A DNA stretch of 64,000 nt from Hamadaea flava (GTDB lineage: Bacteria; Actinomycetota; Actinomycetes; Mycobacteriales; Micromonosporaceae). Under the pieces are notes generated by a model. It did no database searches. It was not told the origin of the DNA and was given only the letters and a program-made list of their open reading frames with translations. Below are positions 25,497-33,713 of the stretch, piece after piece. The stretch lies in NCBI RefSeq assembly GCF_024172085.1, contig NZ_JAMZDZ010000001.1:7936001-8000000 (forward strand), given 5' to 3'. The stretch's first letter is position 1, and each line of letters begins with the position of its first letter. The position numbers and the translations under genes were made by a program.

Positions 25497-25817
25497 GTGG
25501 TGGTTGACGCGTTCGCCGTACTCGCCGAGCCGACCCGGCGCCGGATCCTGGATGAGCTGCGCCAGGCCCCTCGCACCGTGGGGGACCTGGTCGGCACACT
25601 GGCGATCAGTCAGCCCTCGGTCTCCAAGCACCTCAAGGTGTTACGCGACGCCGGTTTCGTGACCAGTCAGGTCGCCGCGCAGTCCCGCGTCTACCGGGTC
25701 GAACCCGCACCGCTGCGAACCGTCGACGAGTGGCTCGCGCCCTACCGCGAGCTGTGGCCGCGGAACCTCGACGCGCTGGAGCGCCACCTCGACCGGAAAG
25801 CCTTGGAGGAAACATGA
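25497..25817 (+). CDS. ArsR family transcriptional regulator
   Basis: A 106-residue winged-helix repressor: AEPTRRRILDELRQ (about 9-22), recognition region ISQPSVSKHLKVLRDAGFV (about 38-56) and wing VAAQSRVYRV. No cysteine metal site is present, so it is of the type that senses something other than metals, or acts with its SRPBCC partner. GTG at 25497 or 25500 are both possible; GGGAG is close to them. It overlaps the next gene by 4 bp (ATGA), a very common ArsR/SRPBCC arrangement. Confidence 0.88.
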   Translation: MVVDAFAVLAEPTRRRILDELRQAPRTVGDLVGTLAISQPSVSKHLKVLRDAGFVTSQVAAQSRVYRVEPAPLRTVDEWLAPYRELWPRNLDALERHLDRKALEET

Positions 25818-26350
25818 GCACCTTCCAGCCCGGTCCGCTACGTGAAGCGGACGCGACGCGTACCGACGACGGCCGGTGGACGCTGAAGTTCGTCCGCGAG
25901 CTGGCCCACCCGCCGGAGCGTGTGTGGGCGGCGTTGACCGATCCGGCCCAGGTCGGGCAGTGGGCGCCGTTCCGCGCCGAACGCGATCTCAGCGAGCTGG
26001 GCGCGACGACGCTCGCCATGATCGACGGCGACCTCGCCGTGGACCTTCCCGCGACGGTGCTCCGCGCGGAGCCGCCGACCCTGTTGGAGTACGCCTGGGG
26101 CGAGGATCTGCTGCGCTGGGAGTTGACGCCGACGCCGGCCGGAACCCGGCTGACCTTGCGGCACACCGTTGCCGGATCGGATGACCTGCCGCGGGCGGCG
26201 GCTGGTTGGCACCTGTGCCTCGACGTCGCCGAGCGGCTGCTCGACGGCCGTCCCGTGCCGCCCATCCGGGGCCGGGCCGCATTGGAGCACGGCTGGCAGG
26301 ATCTGCACGACGCTTACGCGAAGGAGCTGCCGGGTACCCTCGGCGAATGA
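25814..26350 (+). CDS. SRPBCC family protein (AHSA1-like)
   Basis: A 178-residue START-like domain protein. The opening beta strand and ELAHPPERVWAALTDPAQVGQWAP (about 28-51) are diagnostic of the AHSA1/SRPBCC fold, which has a deep hydrophobic ligand cavity. The ligand is unknown. It is translationally coupled to the ArsR regulator upstream and the GNAT gene downstream (ATGA overlap at both ends), so all three respond to the same signal. Confidence 0.87.
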   Translation: MSTFQPGPLREADATRTDDGRWTLKFVRELAHPPERVWAALTDPAQVGQWAPFRAERDLSELGATTLAMIDGDLAVDLPATVLRAEPPTLLEYAWGEDLLRWELTPTPAGTRLTLRHTVAGSDDLPRAAAGWHLCLDVAERLLDGRPVPPIRGRAALEHGWQDLHDAYAKELPGTLGE

Positions 26351-26898
26351 TCCAGATCCGTCCGGCGGTGATCGCCGACGCCGCGGAGTTGAGTCGTCTC
26401 TACACGGAGAATCGCGAGTTCCTGCGCCCCTGGGAACCCGTACGCGACGAGACGTTCTTCACGAAGGACGGACAGGAAGCTCGGTTGGCGATCGGCGAGG
26501 CCGCCCGGGCGGCCGGAATCGAGAACCGCTGCGTCATCGTGGCCCCGTCCGGCGAAGTGGACGCGGGCGGGCCGAGCGAGATCGTCGGCATGATCTCGCT
26601 GACCGCGATCGAGCGCGGCCCCGTCCAGGGCGCGCACCTCGGCTACTGGGTGGCCCAGTCGGCCAACGGCCGCGGCGTCGGCTCCGCCGCCGTCGCGGCG
26701 GTCCTCGACCTCGCGTTCGGGGAGCTGGGTCTGCACCGGCTGGAGGCCGGCACGCTGCTGCACAACGCCGGTTCGCAGAAGGTCCTGTTGCGCAACGGGT
26801 TCGAGGAGATCGGCGTCGCCCGGCGGTACATCAGGATCGCCGGCCAGTGGCAGGACCACCTGTTGTTCCAGCGGCTCGCCCATGACGACGAATCCTGA
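26347..26898 (+). CDS. GNAT family N-acetyltransferase (RimJ/RimL type)
   Basis: A 183-residue GNAT. The acetyl-CoA loop is ANGRGVGSAAVAAVLDLAF, preceded by the beta-4/beta-5 HLGYWVAQ typical of RimJ-type enzymes, and GLHRLEAGTLLHNAGSQKVLLRNGF is the conserved motif B. These enzymes acetylate N-termini or small amines. It starts inside the SRPBCC stop codon (ATGA), making it the third gene of the ArsR operon. Confidence 0.86.
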   Translation: MIQIRPAVIADAAELSRLYTENREFLRPWEPVRDETFFTKDGQEARLAIGEAARAAGIENRCVIVAPSGEVDAGGPSEIVGMISLTAIERGPVQGAHLGYWVAQSANGRGVGSAAVAAVLDLAFGELGLHRLEAGTLLHNAGSQKVLLRNGFEEIGVARRYIRIAGQWQDHLLFQRLAHDDES

Positions 26899-26955
26899 CC
26901 GCACTGTCGGACAGATGACGATGAGGTTTCCGGCTGGCTGACGATTCCGCAGTGT

Positions 26956-27525
26956 GTGGTCGTGCAACCCGCGCCCCGATTTCAGGTACACGGATGGCTT
27001 CCCGCTACTAGCCTCACGTCCCAGGACCTGGGAGATGTGAGGCTCAATGTGCCCTTCGAGATCCACGACCAGGCTCTGAGCATTGTCGGACCGCGATCTG
27101 CGTGGCACGAATGTGCGAGCGACGATGTCAAGGGTTATCTGAATCGTCGGTGCTCCACGGCAACGGGCGAACTCTTCGTGCCGACCGGGCAGAACGTCCG
27201 CCGACCTGACGTCGTCGGGCTAAGCGTGTCGCGGCAGGATCTGGTTCGCGAGCGGACGACGATGCTCAGTCCCGGTGTCATCGAGGTGGTCGTGGAGATC
27301 ATCTCCCACTACAGCAACAAGGCTAAGGACCGGATATCGGTTGCCCGCGATCGCGAGCAGAAGTTCCGGGAGTACGCGGCGGTCGGCATTCCGGAGTACT
27401 GGATCGTGGACGAGGCGCTCGACGATCCCCTCGACGCATCGGTCGAGATTTACCGCCTGCGAGGCGGCGGCTACGTCCCGATTCGAGTTGTGCTCCTCTC
27501 ACAACTGTTAACTGAGAAGCCCTGA
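26956..27525 (+). CDS. Uma2 family endonuclease-like protein
   Basis: A protein of up to 189 residues of the Uma2/DUF820 family, a PD-(D/E)XK nuclease fold. The active-site pattern is RRPDVVGLS, then VVVEIISHYSNKAKDR and KFREYAAVGIPEYWIVD. Family members are mostly uncharacterised and abundant in cyanobacteria and actinomycetes. The start is uncertain: GTG at 26956 is the longest, while GTG at 27037 or 27049 would also keep the domain and are near GGAG/AGG. Codon choice is less G+C-biased than in neighbours, which may indicate transfer. Confidence 0.75.
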   Translation: MVVQPAPRFQVHGWLPATSLTSQDLGDVRLNVPFEIHDQALSIVGPRSAWHECASDDVKGYLNRRCSTATGELFVPTGQNVRRPDVVGLSVSRQDLVRERTTMLSPGVIEVVVEIISHYSNKAKDRISVARDREQKFREYAAVGIPEYWIVDEALDDPLDASVEIYRLRGGGYVPIRVVLLSQLLTEKP

Positions 27526-27560
27526 TCTAGCGATTGTGCTGGTCAGGACTTTATTCTCCC

Positions 27561-27585
27561 CGCGTATACGCTGAGAGTATACGCG
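27561..27585. promoter_or_regulatory. Perfect inverted repeat before the GT87-like gene
   Basis: CGCGTATAC (27561-27569) and GTATACGCG (27577-27585) flank a 7-base spacer, ending 18 bp before the ATG at 27604. The A+T-rich centres and position fit an operator or promoter element more than a terminator. No regulator gene is adjacent. Confidence 0.45.
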
Positions 27586-27603
27586 CGGTGTAGGGTGGCC
27601 CGC

Positions 27604-28770
27604 ATGATCAAGCGAGCCGTCTACACCGCGCTGGCGATCGAGATCGTCGCCCTCGTCGTCTTCACCGTGCTCTGGGAGTCCCTGGACTTCTCCGTCTACA
27701 TGTGGGGCGGGCAGGCCGTCGCCACCGACGCTCGGCTCTACACCGAGCAGGCGCTCGCGCACTGGTTCACGTACTCGCCGTTCGCTGCGTTGGTCTTCGC
27801 GCCATGGTCGGTGTTGCCGCTGACACTGGGGCGGTTGCTCTGGCAGCTGCTGTCGGTGGCGGCGTTCGCGGGCGGCTGTGCGGTGGTGATGCGGCTGGCG
27901 GGGCGGCCGGTCACGCGGTTGTCGCTGGCGATGGCGGTGGCGGCCGGGCTCCTGCTGGAGCCGGTGTATCACACCCTGTTCCAGGCGCAGATCAACCTGC
28001 TGCTGTTCGGGATGATCCTGCTCGACGTGTGGCTGGTGTCGCGGGGCCGGTTCGGCGGGGTGTGGATCGGCGTCGCGGCCGCGATCAAGCTGACGCCGGC
28101 GATCTTCATCGTGTTCCTGCTGGTCGCCGGGCGTACGCGGGCTGCCGCGACAGCGGTGGTCACGTTCGTGAGCTGCGGACTGCTCGGCCTGTTGGTGGCG
28201 CCGGAGGCTTCCCGGATGTACTGGCTGAGCCTGTTCTTCGACACGTCCCGCGTCGGCGCTCCCTACATCAGCAATCAGTCGCCGTACGGGATGCTTCGGC
28301 GGCTGTTCACGAACGACCCGGCGATCGACGCCTGGTATCCGGTGATCCCGGCGGTGATCGGGCTCGCCGGGCTGGTGATCGCGGCCCGGCTGGCCCGGCG
28401 CGGGGACTGGCTGGCCGCCGTCGCGGCGACGGGGGTGACCGGCCTGCTGGTGTCGCCGATCTCGTGGGCGCATCACTGGATCTGGGTGGTGCCGGCGCTC
28501 GCCGTGCTGTTGCGAGGTGGCCGGGCGGCCCGGATCGCCGCCGCGGTGGCGTACGCCGTCTTCGTGCTCGCTCCGATGTGGTGGACGCCTCGCTTCGGCG
28601 GGCCGGGGCAGTACGGCTGGCACGGCTGGGTCACTGCGGTCGCGAACTGCTTCCTGTTGTGCGGCTTGGGTTTCCTCGCGTACGCGGGACGCCTGGCGGC
28701 GCTGCCGGCCGTCGCCGAGCCGGTCGTCGACGTGGCGGGAACGGAACGTGAACGCGCGATTGCAATTTGA
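27604..28770 (+). CDS. GT87-like polyprenyl-phosphate-dependent mannosyltransferase (DUF2029)
   Basis: A 388-residue polytopic membrane protein with about ten spans. Early DFSVYMWGGQAV contains the aspartate typical of GT-C enzymes, and FTYSPFAALVFAPWS and KLTPAIFIVF match the GT87 (DUF2029) pattern. Such enzymes move mannose from polyprenyl phosphate to glycolipids on the outer face of the membrane in actinobacteria. The ATG at 27604 is used; GTG at 27595 is an alternative three codons earlier. No other glycolipid gene is next to it. Confidence 0.8.
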   Translation: MIKRAVYTALAIEIVALVVFTVLWESLDFSVYMWGGQAVATDARLYTEQALAHWFTYSPFAALVFAPWSVLPLTLGRLLWQLLSVAAFAGGCAVVMRLAGRPVTRLSLAMAVAAGLLLEPVYHTLFQAQINLLLFGMILLDVWLVSRGRFGGVWIGVAAAIKLTPAIFIVFLLVAGRTRAAATAVVTFVSCGLLGLLVAPEASRMYWLSLFFDTSRVGAPYISNQSPYGMLRRLFTNDPAIDAWYPVIPAVIGLAGLVIAARLARRGDWLAAVAATGVTGLLVSPISWAHHWIWVVPALAVLLRGGRAARIAAAVAYAVFVLAPMWWTPRFGGPGQYGWHGWVTAVANCFLLCGLGFLAYAGRLAALPAVAEPVVDVAGTERERAIAI

Positions 28771-28804
28771 GGATCGTCTATGTATCCTTTATGGACGGAT
28801 GTGT

Positions 28805-28844
28805 ACGCCGGCGTGTCGCCACCTGGTCTGGTGGCCGCCGGCGT
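28805..28844. terminator. Strong bulged hairpin between GT87-like and YbdK genes
   Basis: ACGCCGGCG (28805-28813) pairs with CGCCGGCGT (28836-28844); inside it GCCACC (28818-28823) pairs with GGTGGC (28830-28835) around a 6-base loop, leaving a 4-base bulge TGTC on one side. It lies 35 bp after the GT87 stop and 104 bp before the YbdK gene, so it is either a terminator or part of a structured leader. Confidence 0.5.
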
Positions 28845-28948
28845 CACCGTCTCCTGGGGAGGACGCATCAATACCATAAAAGCTGGTCTTGGGGTATGAA
28901 TCCGGCATTGGGTGTTAATGCCGCTATCTCACCTGACATGGTAGAAGC

Positions 28949-30067
28949 ATGGACCGCGGCGTCGGGCTGACCTTCGGGGTGGAGGAGGAATTCCACCTGC
29001 TCAACCCCGCTACCGGCCGGCTCGCGCCGGGCGCGCGGCAGCTGTTGGCCGCCTTCGGGGCACACGACGTGTTCGGTCTGCCGAACCAGGAGTTCCAGCA
29101 GGCGATGGTGGAGACCGCGACCCCGGTCTGTCACGACCTGGACGAGTTGCGGCAGGCGCTGATCGCGACCCGGACGACGCTGATCCAGGCCGGCGACCGG
29201 GTCGGGCTGTGGATCGCCGCGGCCGGGACGGTGCCCGACTGCGGCATCGTCACCGCGCCGGTCTACCCCGACGAGCGCTACCGCCGCATCTCCGACGAGT
29301 ACCGCCGGCTCGCCGTCGAGCAGCAGGTCTGTGCGTGCCAGGTGCAGGTGGGCGTACCGGACGAGGAACTGGCCTTCCATCTGATCCGGCGGATCCGCGG
29401 CTGGCTGCCGGTGCTGCTCGCGCTCTCCGGCGGGTCGCCCTACTTCCAGAACCAGGACACCGGGTACGCCTCCTACCGGGCGGTCGTGCTGTCCCGGTGG
29501 CCGACCTCGGGTCCGATGCCGCTGTTCGCCGACCGCACGGATTACCACCGACGGGTCGACAAGCTGATCACGTCCGGGGTCATCGGCGACTACGGGATGA
29601 TCTACTACGACGTCCGGCCGTCGCAGCGCTATCCGACGCTGGAGATCCGCATCGCCGACGCCTGCCCACTGCTCGACGACGTCCTGCTCATCGCGGCGCT
29701 CGCGCGAGCGCTCGTGGTCACCGCGGCTGACGAGGAGGAACGCGGCGAGCCGATTCCCGACGTCGCCGACGAGCTGCTGCGCGGTGCGACCTGGCGGGCC
29801 GCTCGTTCGGGGATACGCGGCAAGCTGGTCGACGCGGTCGCCGGGGACGCCGTGGCCTCCAAGGACCTGGTACGCCGCTTCATCCGCCACGTCCGCCCGG
29901 CGCTGGAGGCGTCCGGCGACGACGCGTACGTGGATGAGGCGTTGCTGGAGCTCGCCAAGCGCGGCACATCGGCCGAACGCCAGCGGCGAGCACTGAGCGC
30001 GGGCAAGGGTATGCACAAGGTGACCGCCTCGATCGTGGCCGAGACGCGTACCTTCAGCGAGAAGTGA
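28949..30067 (+). CDS. YbdK-type carboxylate-amine ligase (glutamate-cysteine ligase 2 family)
   Basis: A 372-residue ATP-dependent ligase of the GCS2 family. LTFGVEEEFHLLNP at the N-terminus holds the metal-binding acidic cluster, and ISDEYRRL, SGGSPYFQNQDTGYASYR and PTLEIRIADACP are conserved blocks. Members join glutamate or another carboxylate to an amine and some have weak glutamate-cysteine ligase activity. The ATG at 28949 begins MDRGVGLTFGVEEE. The upstream region (28771-28948) includes a strong hairpin. The substrate cannot be fixed from the sequence. Confidence 0.88.
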   Translation: MDRGVGLTFGVEEEFHLLNPATGRLAPGARQLLAAFGAHDVFGLPNQEFQQAMVETATPVCHDLDELRQALIATRTTLIQAGDRVGLWIAAAGTVPDCGIVTAPVYPDERYRRISDEYRRLAVEQQVCACQVQVGVPDEELAFHLIRRIRGWLPVLLALSGGSPYFQNQDTGYASYRAVVLSRWPTSGPMPLFADRTDYHRRVDKLITSGVIGDYGMIYYDVRPSQRYPTLEIRIADACPLLDDVLLIAALARALVVTAADEEERGEPIPDVADELLRGATWRAARSGIRGKLVDAVAGDAVASKDLVRRFIRHVRPALEASGDDAYVDEALLELAKRGTSAERQRRALSAGKGMHKVTASIVAETRTFSEK

Positions 30068-30129
30068 GGCGGGCCGCGCCCGACTGACGGCCGCGCGGAC
30101 CCAGTAGCAGACCGTTGGCCAGATCGAGG

Positions 30130-31188
30130 TCAGGCCGGGTACGCCCGGGTCTCGGTCGCTTTCACCGCGGCCCAGACGGGCTGACCGGGACTCAGCTGGA
30201 GGCGTACGGCGGCGGCCGGGGTGATGTCGGCGGCCGCCTCGATCGGCCCGGAGAGCTGGATACGCAGGTAGTCGCCGTGCTGCTGGACGCCGGTGATGGT
30301 GGCGGGCCAGGTGTTGCGGGGGCTGCCGTCGGGCTGGTTCGGATACAGCGCCAGCGCGCTCGGCGGGAAAGCGACGAACGCGTCTCCGCGTACGGTGTCG
30401 GCGGCGGTCAGGGTGAAGCCGCCGGCCACCGTGATGCTGTGGCCGTCGGCGTGCCCGCGATAGAGGTTCAGGCCCACCAACTGCGCGACGTAGTCCGTTC
30501 GCGGCCGGGCCGTGATCGCCGCGGCGTCGCCCTCCTGCACGACGACGCCGTCCTCCACGATGATCAGGCGATCGGCCAGGACCAGCGCGTCGAGGGGGTC
30601 GTGGGTCACCAGCAGGGTGGCCCCGGGATGGTCGCCGAGGTGGCGGTGCAACTGCGCCCGGGTTTCCAGCCGCGTACGCGCGTCGAGGGCGGCCAGGGGC
30701 TCGTCGAGCAGCAGCAGCGACGGCTCGACGGCGAGCGCCCGGGCCAGCGCGACACGCTGCGCCTGCCCACCGGAGAGCTGGCGCGGCTTGCTGCGGGCGT
30801 ACGCCGCCAACCCGACGCGGTCCAGCCAGGCCGCTGCGGTCGCCCTGGCCTCGGCCGTGCGCTGGCCGTGATGACGGGGACCGAAGGCGACGTTGTCCAC
30901 CGCGGACAGGTGCGGGAAGAGCAGGTAGTCCTGGAAGACGACGCCGATCGGACGGCGTTCCGGCGGCACGAGTACGCCGTCGCCCGGCCGGTCGAGGATT
31001 CGGCCGTCGAGGGTGATGTGACCGTCGCTGAGCGGCAGCAGTCCCGCCAGCGCCCGCAGGGCGGTCGACTTGCCGGCCCCGTTCGGGCCGAGCAACGCCA
31101 CGACTTCGCCGGCTGCCACGGTCAGGCGTACGTCGAGCTGGAAGCCGCCGGCCCGGCGCACGATCAGCTGCGCGTCCAGGCCGGTCAC
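30130..31188 (-). CDS. modC: Molybdate ABC transporter ATP-binding protein
   Basis: A 352-residue ATPase. Walker A is GPNGAGKST (about 34-42), the Q loop VFQDYLLFPHL, signature LSGGQAQR and Walker B LLLLDEPLAALD; the C-terminal part (about 285-350) is a TOBE domain that can bind molybdate. It energises the ModB channel. GTG at 31188 overlaps the modB stop as GTGA and was preferred over ATG at 31203. Final gene of modABC. Confidence 0.92.
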   Translation of the reverse strand: MTGLDAQLIVRRAGGFQLDVRLTVAAGEVVALLGPNGAGKSTALRALAGLLPLSDGHITLDGRILDRPGDGVLVPPERRPIGVVFQDYLLFPHLSAVDNVAFGPRHHGQRTAEARATAAAWLDRVGLAAYARSKPRQLSGGQAQRVALARALAVEPSLLLLDEPLAALDARTRLETRAQLHRHLGDHPGATLLVTHDPLDALVLADRLIIVEDGVVVQEGDAAAITARPRTDYVAQLVGLNLYRGHADGHSITVAGGFTLTAADTVRGDAFVAFPPSALALYPNQPDGSPRNTWPATITGVQQHGDYLRIQLSGPIEAAADITPAAAVRLQLSPGQPVWAAVKATETRAYPA

Positions 31189-32003
31189 GGGCTCGTGATC
31201 CATTTGTCGCGCAGGGCGGCCAGGATGCCGACCGAGACCGTCAGCAGAATGAGGCTGAGCACGAGCGCGGCGTCCAGGTCGGTCTCCAGAGCCAGGTACA
31301 CGGCCAACGGCATCGTCTGCGTACGACCGGGGAAATTGCCCGCGAACGTGATCGTCGCCCCGAACTCCCCGAGCGCGCGGGCCCAGCAGAGCACGGCCCC
31401 GGCGGCCACCCCCGGCGCGACCAGCGGCAGCGTGACCCGGCGGAACACCGCGAAGCGGTTCGCGCCGAGCGTCGCCGCCGCCTCCTCGTAGCGGGTGTCC
31501 GAACCGCGCAAAGCGCCCTCGACCGCGATGACCAGGAACGGCATCGCGACGAAAGCCTCGGCCACGACGACTCCCGCGGTCGTGAACGGCAGGGTGATCC
31601 CGAACGTCGCGTCCAGCCAGTGGCCGATCAGGCCCCGGCGGCCGAAGACGAGCAGCAGCGCCACGCCGCCGACCACCGGCGGCAGCACCAGCGGCACCGT
31701 GACCAGCGCGCGGACCAAGCGGCGGCCGGGGAACTCCGTCCGCGCGAGCAGCCACGCCAGCGGCACACCCAGCAGTACGCACAAAACGGTGGCGAGTGTC
31801 GCGGTCAGCAGCGACAGCCGCAACGCGGCGAGCACGCCGGGCGCGGCCAGCCGCTCGGGCAGGCTGCGCCACGGCGTCCGGATCAGCAGACCAGCCAGCG
31901 GCAGCACGAGGAAGGCCAGCCCGAGCGCCGCCGGGATCAGCAGCGCGATCGGTGCCCGGGCGCCCCGGCGTGCCTTGCTCACCCGATCAGCATGCCGGAT
32001 CAC
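31185..32003 (-). CDS. modB: Molybdate ABC transporter permease
   Basis: A permease of up to 272 residues with about five or six spans and the conserved GEFGATITFAGNFPGRTQTMPLA region of ModB (interrupted here only in description; key residues GEFGAT and TQTMPLA). The EAA loop is RYEEAAATLGANR. GTG at 32003 overlaps the modA stop (GTGA); GTG at 31982, seven codons later, is an alternative. It forms the membrane channel of the modABC importer. Confidence 0.9.
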   Translation of the reverse strand: MIRHADRVSKARRGARAPIALLIPAALGLAFLVLPLAGLLIRTPWRSLPERLAAPGVLAALRLSLLTATLATVLCVLLGVPLAWLLARTEFPGRRLVRALVTVPLVLPPVVGGVALLLVFGRRGLIGHWLDATFGITLPFTTAGVVVAEAFVAMPFLVIAVEGALRGSDTRYEEAAATLGANRFAVFRRVTLPLVAPGVAAGAVLCWARALGEFGATITFAGNFPGRTQTMPLAVYLALETDLDAALVLSLILLTVSVGILAALRDKWITSP

Positions 32004-32785
32004 GGAGTCTGGAAACCGGCCTGGGTGAGCACCGCCATGCCCTTGTCCGAGCGGATCCACTCGAGCAGCTTCTGCGCGGCGGTCTTGTTGGGCGCGTTCT
32101 TCAGTACCGCGATCGGGTAGTCGTTGACGGCCTTGGCCGATTCGGGGAACTCCACGGCGGCGACGTCGGCCGTGGCGGACAGCGCGTCGGTGCGGTAGAC
32201 CAGCGCGGCGTCGACCTCGCCCAGCTTGACCTTCTGCAGGGCCGCCTTCACATCCTGCTCCAGCGTGACGGGGGTGATCTTGACCGAGGCCGCCTCCAGG
32301 GCCTTCTTCGCCGCCGCCCCACAGGGGACCTGCTCGGCGCAGAGCGCGACCTTCAGCCCTGGCTGGGCGAGACCGGCCAGGCCGGTGATCCCCTTCGGGT
32401 TGCCCTTGGCCACGGCGATGACGAGTTGGTTGCGCACGAAGGTGACCGGCTCCCCGTCGGCCATCCCGCCGTCGGTGACGGTCTTCATCGTCGCCGGGCT
32501 CGCGGCGGCGAACAGGTCGGCCGGCGCGCCCTGGGTGATCTGGGTGGCCAGCGCGGAACTGCCCGCGAAGTTGAAGGTGACCTTCGTCCCCGGGTACGCC
32601 GCCTCGAAGTCCTTGCCGATCCGCGTGAACGACTCCGTCAGCGACGCCGCCGCGAACACGGTGACATCGCCGCTGACGCCGGGCGCCCCCGAGGTGGCGG
32701 ACGTCCCGGCAGCACCGCTCCCCCCGGAGCAGGCGGTCAGAGCCAGGGCGGCGGCGAGGGTCGCGATGAGCGGGCGGATTCTCAT
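32000..32785 (-). CDS. modA: Molybdate-binding lipoprotein
   Basis: A 261-residue binding protein. The signal peptide ends in lipobox LTAC (about residues 16-19). The mature start VTVFAAASLTESFTRIGKDFE is the classic ModA pattern, where the Ala-Ala-Ser-Leu loop binds the oxyanion; GSSALATQITQGAPADLFAAAS is the second anion loop. Expected to capture molybdate or tungstate outside the cell. First gene of modABC, with a complex inverted repeat upstream at 32804-32843. Confidence 0.93.
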   Translation of the reverse strand: MRIRPLIATLAAALALTACSGGSGAAGTSATSGAPGVSGDVTVFAAASLTESFTRIGKDFEAAYPGTKVTFNFAGSSALATQITQGAPADLFAAASPATMKTVTDGGMADGEPVTFVRNQLVIAVAKGNPKGITGLAGLAQPGLKVALCAEQVPCGAAAKKALEAASVKITPVTLEQDVKAALQKVKLGEVDAALVYRTDALSATADVAAVEFPESAKAVNDYPIAVLKNAPNKTAAQKLLEWIRSDKGMAVLTQAGFQTP

Positions 32786-32803
32786 GCCGACACCCTATGT
32801 CTG

Positions 32804-32843
32804 GCATCTGCAAGCTGTACAGCTAGTACTACCTCGCAGATGC
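32804..32843. promoter_or_regulatory. Nested palindromes upstream of modA
   Basis: GCATCTGC (32804-32811) and GCAGATGC (32836-32843) are perfect inverted repeats. Directly inside the left arm lies AGCTGTACAGCT (32813-32824), a perfect 12-bp palindrome. The set sits 19 bp upstream of the modA ATG and is the best candidate for metal-responsive control, although it does not resemble the E. coli ModE site. The outer repeat could also end the convergent-side transcript. Confidence 0.5.
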
Positions 32844-32863
32844 GTGATGAGTGCCGCACCGGG

Positions 32864-33685
32864 TCAGCGGGGTGGGCCGGCGGCCACCCTTTCGAGCAGC
32901 GTGGCGAAGTCGCCGCGGTAGTTGTGCAGGTGCTCCAGCCACCAGGTCAACCCGGCGTCGGCGTACGCCTGCACGAGTGAGCCGTCAGACGGTGTGCTGA
33001 CGCCCGACAACGCCACCTCGTAGCCGTCCATGGTCGCCCGGTGCCGCCCGATCTCGCCGACGATGTCGTGCAGCTTCTCTGGACTGATCGTCATCCGGCC
33101 GTCCTGGTCGTCACCGCCGCCGACCCAGCCGTCCCAGGCGGCTGCCCGGCGCAGCGCCGGTGGGGCGTACCCGCCGATCCAGATCGGCACCCGGGGCCGG
33201 GTGACCGGCAGTGGAGCCAGCGTCACGCCGTCCACCGTATAGTGCTCGCCGGTGTGGGTCACCGATCCGCCCCGCCACAAGCGGTCCACGATCGACAGAC
33301 CTTCGTCGAGCCGCGCCGCGCGCGTCTTCGGTTCGGCGCTCTCGCCGAACGCGGTGAACTCGGCTTCGACACCACCGAGGCCGGCGGTGAACACCACCCG
33401 TCCAGAGCTGAGCAGATCGAGGGTCGCGACGGTCTGGGCGACGACGACCGGGCGGCGCCGGGCCAGCGGGGTCACCGCCGGGCCGAGGAGCAACCGGTCG
33501 GTCGCGGTCGCGGCGGCGGACAGCGTGACCCAGGCGTCGGCGGCCGGCGGGCCCCAGGTGAAGGCCAGGTGATCCCAGACGAACAGGGCGTCCCAGCCGG
33601 CCGCCTCGGCAGTCCGGGCCAGTTGCACCGTCTTGCGAGGGTCGGCGAGGTCGCCGAGGATCGCGACGTAGATCCCGAAGCGCAT
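32864..33685 (-). CDS. LLM class F420-dependent oxidoreductase
   Basis: A 273-residue luciferase-like TIM-barrel protein. The N-terminal GIYVAILGDLADPRKTVQLA and WDHLAFTWG, the loop GLGGVEAEFTAFGE and the IWIGGYAPPALRRAA segment are typical of F420-dependent members. It should reduce or oxidise an unknown substrate with cofactor F420, abundant in actinomycetes. It lies 28 bp downstream of the alpha/beta hydrolase gene on the same strand and may be co-transcribed. Confidence 0.82.
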   Translation of the reverse strand: MRFGIYVAILGDLADPRKTVQLARTAEAAGWDALFVWDHLAFTWGPPAADAWVTLSAAATATDRLLLGPAVTPLARRRPVVVAQTVATLDLLSSGRVVFTAGLGGVEAEFTAFGESAEPKTRAARLDEGLSIVDRLWRGGSVTHTGEHYTVDGVTLAPLPVTRPRVPIWIGGYAPPALRRAAAWDGWVGGGDDQDGRMTISPEKLHDIVGEIGRHRATMDGYEVALSGVSTPSDGSLVQAYADAGLTWWLEHLHNYRGDFATLLERVAAGPPR

Positions 33686-33713
33686 CCCCTGAAGGTAGCG
33701 AGCTGGTATGACA

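Noticed and set aside
28771-28948. Cobalamin, SAM or guanidine riboswitch before the YbdK-type gene
   Set aside because: The hairpin is strong, but the conserved core bases of those classes are not present; only an unclassified structure is claimed.
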